Part shown: piece by piece, positions 35,238-40,523 of the stretch
Layout of the letters: each line of letters begins with the position of its first letter
Numbering within the stretch: the first letter of the stretch is position 1
Assembly: GCA_031254805.1 (NCBI GenBank)
Contig: JAIRTP010000042.1
Span: 1 to 40,523 of the forward strand
DNA from: Bacteroidales bacterium
GTDB lineage: Bacteria; Bacteroidota; Bacteroidia; Bacteroidales; WRLA01
Direction: 5' to 3'
Length of the DNA: 40,523 bases
Translations under genes and position numbers: made by a program
The notes under the pieces: model-generated
Told to the model about the DNA's origin: nothing
What the model saw: only the letters and a program-made list of their open reading frames with translations
The model's database searches: none

Positions 35238-36785
35238 CTATTTTTTCCAAAATTTTGCGGTGAACAATACCAAAACGGTAAATAATTCCAAACGTCCTAA
35301 CAACATCAAGAAACAAAGATACCATTTTCCAATATTCGGAATGGCGGCAAAACTATATTCAGACCCTACTTTTCCAATTCCCGGCCCAATATTGCCGATA
35401 CTTGCAACTACGGAGCCAATACTTGTTTCAAAATCCAAACCTAACAACGACATCACAAAAATGGAGAAAAAACAGATTAAAGCGTACAAGGCGAAAAAAG
35501 ACATGATCTTATAAAGCGTGGAAGTATCTATTATTTTTTTTGAAAAAGTCAACGGTACAATGGCGTTGGGGTGAATCAATCTCTTTAATTCTAAATAACT
35601 GTTTTTCACTAATATAGATTGTCGATAAACTTTAATTCCTCCACTCGTGGAACCAGTCATCCCTCCGATAAACATTAGCATGAATAGAATCATGACCAAC
35701 GCCGCCGGCCAATTCAAATAATTTTGCGCTACAAAACCCGTAGTGGTCAAAATCGACACAACTTGAAACAGGGCATGTCGAAAACTCTCTTCAAAATCTC
35801 TTCCTGATTGCATGAACAATCCGGCGGTAATAATAGCCGTCGCAACCAAAATAATACCAAGATAAGCCCACAATTCATGATTCTCTTTTATCTTTTTAAA
35901 ATTTCTTCTCAGCAAAAAATAGATGATCGTAAAATTTATTCCTCCCAATACCATAAAAACAGTAATAACATATTGAATATACGAGCTGAAATGTTCAATA
36001 CTTGTGGGTTCGGAAGAGAATCCTCCGGTTGATACCGTCGACAAAGAGTGACAAATGGCCTGAAAAGGCGACATATCTCCGAATCGCAACAAAATATATT
36101 GAATAAGAGTCAACGATAGATAGATCAACCACAATCTCTTTACCGTTCCTTTTACTTTCGGATGAATTTTATTTTTCTGAGGACCGGTAGTTTCTGCCGA
36201 AAAAAGTTGAAATCCTGCAATCCCTAATATCGGGACAATGGCCAACGTGAGCATAATAATTCCCATCCCTCCAATCCATTGCGTCATGGAACGCCAAAAA
36301 AGAATACTTTCCGGAACCGATCCCAAATCTTCAATAATTGACGCTCCCGTTGTTGTAAATCCGGACATGCTTTCAAAAAAAGCGTCGGTAATGGTCACGT
36401 AATAAGGAGAGAAAAAATAAGGCAGCGTACCGAATAACGAAATCACGATCCATGTTAATGTAACAATAAGGTATCCTTCACGTTTTGTCAACTCTTCAGT
36501 GATTTTCCCTCGATTAGGCAGCCATGAAAAGAATCCAAAAGTGAAAGTGATGTACGCGCTCGCCGTAAGGGGCCAATGATCGTTTCCGTATATTAATGCA
36601 AACGGAATTCCTAACGCCATAAAAATACCTTCGAGCATCAACAGCGAGCCTAAAATGGCAAAAATGGAACGATACGATATTCTTCTTTGAAACTGGAACT
36701 TTGCTTTTAATAATTCAACTCTTAACAAACGACAATCCTCCCTAATATTATTTATTAAAAAGCTTTTCAACTTTCGAAACGACAT
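35238..36785 (-). CDS. trkH: Trk-type potassium uptake channel subunit
   Basis: Membrane K+ channel subunit, 515 residues with the four pore-loop repeats: TTGASIIED, STGGFSSEP, GMTGSTSGGIKVYR and GNIGPGIG. As drawn, the start overlaps trkA by 38 nt. An alternative TTG start at about 36728, just after the trkA stop and preceded by AGGGAGG, would remove the overlap and give a protein about 19 residues shorter. The residues between (MSFRKLKSFLINNIREDCR) are basic and not conserved to my knowledge, so the start is open. Works with TrkA from the same unit. Confidence 0.94.
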   Translation of the reverse strand: MSFRKLKSFLINNIREDCRLLRVELLKAKFQFQRRISYRSIFAILGSLLMLEGIFMALGIPFALIYGNDHWPLTASAYITFTFGFFSWLPNRGKITEELTKREGYLIVTLTWIVISLFGTLPYFFSPYYVTITDAFFESMSGFTTTGASIIEDLGSVPESILFWRSMTQWIGGMGIIMLTLAIVPILGIAGFQLFSAETTGPQKNKIHPKVKGTVKRLWLIYLSLTLIQYILLRFGDMSPFQAICHSLSTVSTGGFSSEPTSIEHFSSYIQYVITVFMVLGGINFTIIYFLLRRNFKKIKENHELWAYLGIILVATAIITAGLFMQSGRDFEESFRHALFQVVSILTTTGFVAQNYLNWPAALVMILFMLMFIGGMTGSTSGGIKVYRQSILVKNSYLELKRLIHPNAIVPLTFSKKIIDTSTLYKIMSFFALYALICFFSIFVMSLLGLDFETSIGSVVASIGNIGPGIGKVGSEYSFAAIPNIGKWYLCFLMLLGRLELFTVLVLFTAKFWKK

Positions 36786-38091
36786 GAGGCAACGATAAGA
36801 CGACTACTTTGTCGCCTTGCAAAAAAACGGTCTCTCCAATAGCGATATAACCTCTATTTTGTCGGATATAACCGCCGATAATAGCTCCTTCCGGCATACT
36901 TATTTTTCGTAATGGCTTTTTAGTGATAGGCGCGCCTTCTTTTACGATAAATTCTAATGCGTCGGCGTCGATTCCGCTCAAAAAAGTCACAGATTCTACC
37001 TCCACATTCATAGTAAAACGAGCAATATAACTCGCCGTTATCAACTTTTTATTGATAGCCGTTTCAATACCAATATTTTGAGCAATATCAATATAATCAA
37101 TATTTTCAATCAAAGGAATAACCTTTTTGACTCCATAGCGCAGCGCCAATAGACAAGAAAAAATATTAATCTCAGAATCTTGCGTGACGGCGATGAAAGC
37201 ATCCATACGTCCTATTCCTTCGTTTTCAAGTAATTGAACATTATGAGCGTCGCCGTTGATGACCAACGTCTTAGCAAGAAGTGCAGCGGCTTCTTCGCTA
37301 CGTTGTCGATTAATATCAATCAATTTCACATTTTTATGGCCTTGAAGTTCGCGAGCTGTTTTACGTCCGATCCGTCCGGCGCCTACAATCATGACATTGC
37401 TAATAGAAAAACGTTCCCTTCCGCTCAATTCAATAAGAAGCTCCACCGCGTCGGGCTTGGTAATGATGTATAGCAAATCATTAGAAAGAAATCGATCATG
37501 AGCTTTTGGAATAATGGTTTTTCCTTTTCGATGCAACGCTACGGTACGGAAATTCAGATCTGGATACTCTTTGGTCACTTCCAACAATGATTTACCTGTA
37601 ACAGGAGCGTCTTTAGAAAGCCTGATTTGAAGCATTTGCAATTTACCGCCGCTGAAATTGACCACTTCCGTTGCGGCAGTTTGCTTCAAAAGCGAAACGA
37701 TCTCATTAGCGGCAATAACTTCTGGAGCAATCAATTCGTCAATTCCTAACTCTTTGAAAAAGTTCTTATTTCGCTCGGTCAAATATTCGACGCTATTAAT
37801 ACGGGCAATAGTCCTTTTCACGCCCATTTTTTTCCCTAAAATGCAGGTGAGAATGTTGCTTTTCTCTTCATGCAAAACGGAAATAAGAAGGTCTGCTTTC
37901 GCTACATTTGCTTCATCGAGGACCAACAAAGAAGTAGAATCTCCTTTGATTGCCATTACATCCGCTTCCGATTCCAACCGCTTGATAAGATCTTCATTTG
38001 GGTCGATCACAACAATGTTATGATCCCCTTCCGTCAAGATTTTCGCAAGAAAAAAGCCAACTTCGCCGTCTCCGGCAATAACGATATCCAT
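36748..38091 (-). CDS. trkA: Trk system regulatory subunit TrkA
   Basis: Cytoplasmic NAD(H)/nucleotide-binding gate of the Trk channel. 447 residues, two RCK units: the first Rossmann motif is AGDGEVGFFLAKIL at residues 6-19, the second VGAGRIGRKTAREL near 236-249, each followed by a TrkA-C domain. The gene precedes trkH with overlapping reading frames. In some bacteria RCK-C domains bind c-di-AMP; a cdaA gene is in this window, but no binding site can be read from sequence. Promoter element at 38149-38156. Confidence 0.95.
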   Translation of the reverse strand: MDIVIAGDGEVGFFLAKILTEGDHNIVVIDPNEDLIKRLESEADVMAIKGDSTSLLVLDEANVAKADLLISVLHEEKSNILTCILGKKMGVKRTIARINSVEYLTERNKNFFKELGIDELIAPEVIAANEIVSLLKQTAATEVVNFSGGKLQMLQIRLSKDAPVTGKSLLEVTKEYPDLNFRTVALHRKGKTIIPKAHDRFLSNDLLYIITKPDAVELLIELSGRERFSISNVMIVGAGRIGRKTARELQGHKNVKLIDINRQRSEEAAALLAKTLVINGDAHNVQLLENEGIGRMDAFIAVTQDSEINIFSCLLALRYGVKKVIPLIENIDYIDIAQNIGIETAINKKLITASYIARFTMNVEVESVTFLSGIDADALEFIVKEGAPITKKPLRKISMPEGAIIGGYIRQNRGYIAIGETVFLQGDKVVVLSLPHVVSKVEKLFNK

Positions 38092-38148
38092 TCCAATAAT
38101 GCTTTAAACGATTTATTTGTAATAAAATAAAAAAACAAAGCCATCGCG

Positions 38149-38156
38149 CAAATGTA
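38149..38156 (-). promoter_or_regulatory. -7 promoter element of trkA-trkH
   Basis: TACATTTG on the minus strand matches TAnnTTTG and lies 57 nt before the trkA ATG. Confidence 0.55.
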
Positions 38157-38488
38157 GAAAAAATAGAGAGATAAAATGACGAAATACAATCTTTCCGAAT
38201 ATTGAATTCCGGAATGATCAATTTTTCCGTTTAAGCAAGATTTTTCAGGTTGATTCTTTTATTGGGAGCTATGAAAAATATCCGGTTAATCTATAGAGGA
38301 AAAATCTTTGTCCTTCAGTCCATAATTTTGAATAACAAATCATTGTATTTTATCATTTAGCCTTTTCACTTTGGCATTAGTTGCTCCATATCGAAAGCAA
38401 TTGGAAGCGGGCATCCCAGTGACAAAGTCAGGAAACATGGTACAAAAATCAATAGAAAAACAACATTATTGATAATTATTTTAAAACA
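38157..38488. other. intergenic stretch with a small open frame of unknown origin
   Basis: About 330 nt with no recognised gene. A plus-strand frame without ATG runs to a stop at about 38471 and reads LVAPYRKQLEAGIPVTKSGN before its last dozen codons. It lies just before a terminator hairpin, so it may be the 3' end of a lost gene. I cannot name the family. Confidence 0.3.
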
Positions 38489-38526
38489 AAAATCCCTGCA
38501 AATTATTTGTTTACAGGGATTTTCTT
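38489..38526 (+). terminator. hairpin terminator without an intact upstream gene
   Basis: AAAATCCCTG (38489-38498) pairs exactly with CAGGGATTTT (38514-38523), 15-nt loop, short T/C run after. No intact gene precedes it on the plus strand, and the nearest minus-strand frame on its other side is also broken. Confidence 0.65.
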
Positions 38527-38712
38527 GTTATCGACTATCGTTTGTGGTAGCAGATTACATCACCTTCTTAAAAGCATTTACAATTGAAAATCAGTGTTTT
38601 ATAATCCTATGTCTCAAATGTGGTACAAATGTTATAATTTATTTTTGATAAATAATGATAAGAACGAGCGGGAAAGTGTTTTTATTGTTGACATTTAGAG
38701 AGTTTTAAGCGC

Positions 38713-38741
38713 CAAAAAAAGTCGCTTACAGCGACTTTTTT
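38713..38741. terminator. perfect hairpin terminator
   Basis: AAAAAAAGTCGC, loop TTACA, GCGACTTTTTTT: a 12-bp perfect stem with A and T runs on either side, so it works in both directions. It lies 17 nt beyond the stop of the minus-strand frame that ends at 38758. Confidence 0.82.
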
Positions 38742-38757
38742 TCTATCAGAAAGAAAT

Positions 38758-39090
38758 ATTAAAGTGGAAGTTTCTTTTTCAGCTTACGAATGAAATAAAT
38801 GATTGCAAATAGACTAAACACAAGAGTTATTCGCCCACACCACACTTGGAAATTTTGCCATTTTGATAAAGGCTTTTTCATTACAGGGAAGAGCCAATAA
38901 GACTGCATATTTTGATCTGTTTCATGGCGCTTGTTATTTCAAAGCATGTAGAACTGTCAATCGGGAAATCCATTAAAAAGTTCATCACTGAGGCTCGAAT
39001 GCTCAATTTGATAACTAACGAAGAAATTAGAATAAGGACAAGGTTGAGTAAAGAGATGGAGATTTTTTTAACTAAATTGAATTTGTCGCA
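38758..39090 (-). pseudogene. frameshifted minus-strand ORF of unknown family, possibly mobile-element debris
   Basis: Two overlapping minus-strand frames look like one broken gene. The upstream frame is open from 39090 to a TAA at 38882-38884 (includes LMDFPIDSSTCFEITSAMKQ). The downstream frame is open from 38939 to a TAA at 38758-38760 (includes KWQNFQVWCGRITLVFSLFA and a basic end KKKLPL). The join falls at about 38885-38939. A good terminator follows 17 nt later, as for a real 3' end. A plus-strand 60-codon frame (38912-39094) lies opposite and has no better support. The C-terminal hydrophobic/basic style reminds me of transposase ends, but I cannot assign a family. Confidence 0.3.
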
Positions 39091-39104
39091 CTAATTTGGA
39101 CAAG

Positions 39105-39829
39105 TCAGGAATAACTGTTTCGATTACCCATTGTTTTGAGATGCTTTTCGTATTTTTCTAATTTTGGCAAATATTTTTTCCCCAATCTATTAATTTCCTT
39201 TCGCTCGGCTTTTGTACAGTTTTCACGATTGATTTTCGCTATCCGTTTTTTGAGTTCTTCCGGCTTGATGGGCATTGGCGGCTCATTGTCCGGAAGATGA
39301 TTACAGGCAATACCTTACGGATTTTCGCCTCAAGTTTCGCCCTGTTTTTTCGATCGTTTTTCGCCGAACAAAAGTATAGCGGTTTGCCCGCGATTCAATT
39401 TCGGTTCTGTCAACATAAGCCGTTTCCAGGGTCAAGAGCCCCATCTCAACAAGTATCATTTATCTGGGTAAAGATCTCATTGATCGTATTTTTCAAGTTT
39501 TTTGAACGAAAGCGATTTATGGTATTATGGTCGGGTTACTGACTTGCTAAAAGTCACATAAAAGTGATGCGGTCGAGCAGTGATTTTCGATTTTCCGGCA
39601 GGAGTATATATTGCTCGAATAAGCGTAAATTACCACTTTGAGCATCATGCGGGGGCTGTACGAACTTGTACCACCGCCTTTGTACGAGTTAATAATATTG
39701 CTAATATCAAGATTATCAATCGTTTAATTGAAAGGACGAATCGGCGACCCCCTCCGGAATCTTACTGTCCAAACTCGCCAGAAACAGCGTTATTTGCCCT
39801 TGATTGTGTTCCTTGAAAACTGGTCTCAT
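39105..39829 (-). pseudogene. decayed IS1182-family transposase
   Basis: The minus strand, read across frameshifts and stops, gives a chain of family segments in the right order. From the ATG at 39829: FKEHNQGQITLFLASLDSKI; then NLDISNIINSYKGGGTSSYS, PRMMLKVVIYAYSSNIYS and CRKIEN; then YVDRTEIESRANRYTFVRRK (the catalytic-domain DGTKIEANANRYTFVW region in intact copies); then KAERKEINRLGKKYLPKLEK and MGNRNSYS, ending at a TGA at 39105-39107. Intact IS1182 transposases continue KTDPDATFMRMKED; here this half is missing. Several in-frame stops and at least three frame changes show it is long dead. Confidence 0.85.
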
Positions 39830-39923
39830 ATCGTAATCACATCTTTGATTTTCAGATATAAAGATACACAATTAACGGTAAACAACCAACTGTTTTTGAA
39901 AGTATTTGAAAAAGAGCCTGACC

Positions 39924-39939
39924 CTTTTGAGACAACCTC
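39924..39939 (-). repeat. putative terminal inverted repeat of the IS1182-type element
   Basis: On the minus strand GAGGTTGTCTCAAAAG lies about 95 nt upstream of the transposase start. It resembles the GAGGcTGTCTCAAAAg ends I recall for Bacteroidota IS1182 elements. No matching copy was found at the other side, where the element is truncated. A weaker similar string, CAGGCTGTCTCCTC, lies at about 40000-40014. Confidence 0.45.
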
Positions 39940-40066
39940 TGCCAAACTGAAAGCACAAAAGGGGCTTATTTTCCGAAATGCGGAAACACGCTTCCAACTT
40001 CGAGGAGACAGCCTGTTTAGCGGAGTATAATGAGGATTACGAATATCGGGAAGAGTATAACAACTT

Positions 40067-40093
40067 CTATAAAGTCCATAAAGTTTTTAGAGT
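40067..40093 (-). repeat. inverted copy of the ACTTTATAG-type repeat
   Basis: On the minus strand this reads ACTCTAAAAACTTTATGG then ACTTTATAG, the same units that are tandemly repeated at 7817-7871. No gene is seen around it; 39940-40267 is otherwise without recognisable content. Confidence 0.4.
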
Positions 40094-40267
40094 ATTGCAT
40101 TGCGGGAAACAGATGAAAAAAAAATTTGCGCAATTTTCTATTCGTCTTACGGTTTTTATTTCGCTATTTTTCAAACAAAACGCAGTGATTTTTATTCCAT
40201 TTTGTTACTCATTCTTGTATATTGTTGATTATCAAAAAAAATATTTTTTAAAAAATAATAAGTTTTT

Positions 40268-40299
40268 TTTGGTCAGGGGAAAAAAACCTATTACTTTTG
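40268..40299 (+). promoter_or_regulatory. complete Bacteroidota promoter (-33 and -7)
   Basis: TTTG (40268-40271), exactly 20 nt, TACTTTTG (40292-40299). This fits the consensus TTTG-N(19-21)-TAnnTTTG and is the only promoter in the window for which I found both elements at correct spacing. No protein-coding start of any length follows before the window ends, so the transcript may be non-coding or the gene lies outside. Confidence 0.7.
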
Positions 40300-40305
40300 T
40301 AACGA

Positions 40306-40476
40306 AAAAAGGTGAGTTGATTTCCCAATTTTTCTGAAAGTCTTGCCAACTCAAAGAAAGAGCCTTCCTGTTGGCTATAAATGCAAGGGTAGCTACACGC
40401 AATTGATTTATTTCTATGTTATTTTCAGAAATAGAAAAAGTGGGCAAAGTGCAAGAAAAATCAACGGGGAGGGAAT
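40306..40476 (+). ncRNA. candidate structured non-coding RNA
   Basis: Begins about 7 nt after the -7 box. Complementary ends: GTTGATTT (40316-40323) pairs exactly with AAATCAAC (40458-40465). Inside, CTTGC (40342-40346) can pair with GCAAG (40451-40455), and TATTTCT (40409-40415) with AGAAATA (40427-40433) across an 11-nt loop. A competing hairpin GAGTTG/CAACTC (40314-40319 with 40347-40352) exists. Length about 160-170 nt. A 6S-type RNA (about 180 nt with paired ends) is one possibility; a long 5' leader of a gene beyond the window is another. No sequence signature settles it. Confidence 0.35.
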
Positions 40477-40510
40477 GATAACATAAGGGCAGTTAAAAAC
40501 TGCCGTTATC
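40477..40510 (+). other. bulged hairpin near the right edge
   Basis: GATAAC (40477-40482) pairs with GTTATC (40505-40510), and GGCAGTT (40488-40494) with AACTGCC (40498-40504), loop AAA, with a 5-nt bulge ATAAG on the 5' side. No T run follows, so it is not a standard terminator. The triplets ATG ATA ACA TAA after GGGGAGGGA overlap its start, which may be coincidence. Confidence 0.45.
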
Positions 40511-40523
40511 AAACGCTCAAGAG

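Noticed and set aside
40300-40523. tmRNA or RNase P RNA at the right edge
   Set aside because: The conserved tmRNA 5' end and tag, and the RNase P core motifs, are not present in this stretch.

Overview
The window is chromosomal DNA from a member of the Bacteroidota, most likely order Bacteroidales. Three things point there. Upstream regions repeatedly carry the Bacteroidota -7 promoter element TAnnTTTG. Most starts lack Shine-Dalgarno sequences. The block DUF1599 - DoxX - tpiA divergent from folP - cdaA is an arrangement I recall from Bacteroides. The genus cannot be fixed. The guaB product has the IMP dehydrogenase type known from the parabasalid Tritrichomonas foetus, and both window edges hold decayed insertion sequences, so a gut or protist-associated lifestyle is possible but is inference only.

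Layout. 1-160 is an IS4-type transposase remnant and 160-600 has no convincing gene. 602-2146 is metK behind a promoter and a SAM-II-like riboswitch. 2208-6548 is a phosphate module: an OprP-type porin and pstS-pstC-pstA. The porin and pstS share an upstream operator-promoter pattern with identical spacing; pstB and phoU are not here. 6721-6834 is an initiator tRNA with its terminator. 6903-13497 carries era, pyrG, a 2-Cys peroxiredoxin, guaB and a secreted GH16 glucanase that overlaps guaB. 13540-14257 is a zeta-toxin-like kinase with an overlapping small downstream gene. 14727-18885 is an inactive-looking TlpA-like lipoprotein and gcvP. A long inverted repeat separates gcvP from the minus-strand run DUF1599, DoxX, tpiA, prmA, plsY, dnaN (24550 down to 19019). 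Divergent from that run are folP and cdaA, then a membrane metallophosphoesterase. Minus-strand genes follow: a fused lipid acyltransferase, dxs, a DUF59 protein and sufE. 32569-35230 is an NtrC/NtrY-type two-component pair, convergent with the trkH-trkA potassium uptake pair (38091 down to 35238).

38157-40523 is a non-coding or decayed region. It contains two hairpin terminators, a frameshifted unknown ORF, a clearly degraded IS1182-family transposase, a small repeat, and near the right edge a promoter with matching -33 and -7 elements in front of a possible structured RNA.

Functional themes are phosphate acquisition (porin plus Pst permease under a shared control element), nucleotide synthesis (pyrG, guaB), one-carbon and SAM metabolism (metK, folP, gcvP), isoprenoid and Fe-S assembly (dxs, sufE, DUF59), c-di-AMP synthesis beside general housekeeping, and K+ uptake. 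The least ordinary items are the shared phosphate operators, the PstS-like insert in PstC, the parabasalid-type IMPDH, the repeat array ahead of guaB, and the candidate RNA at the right edge.
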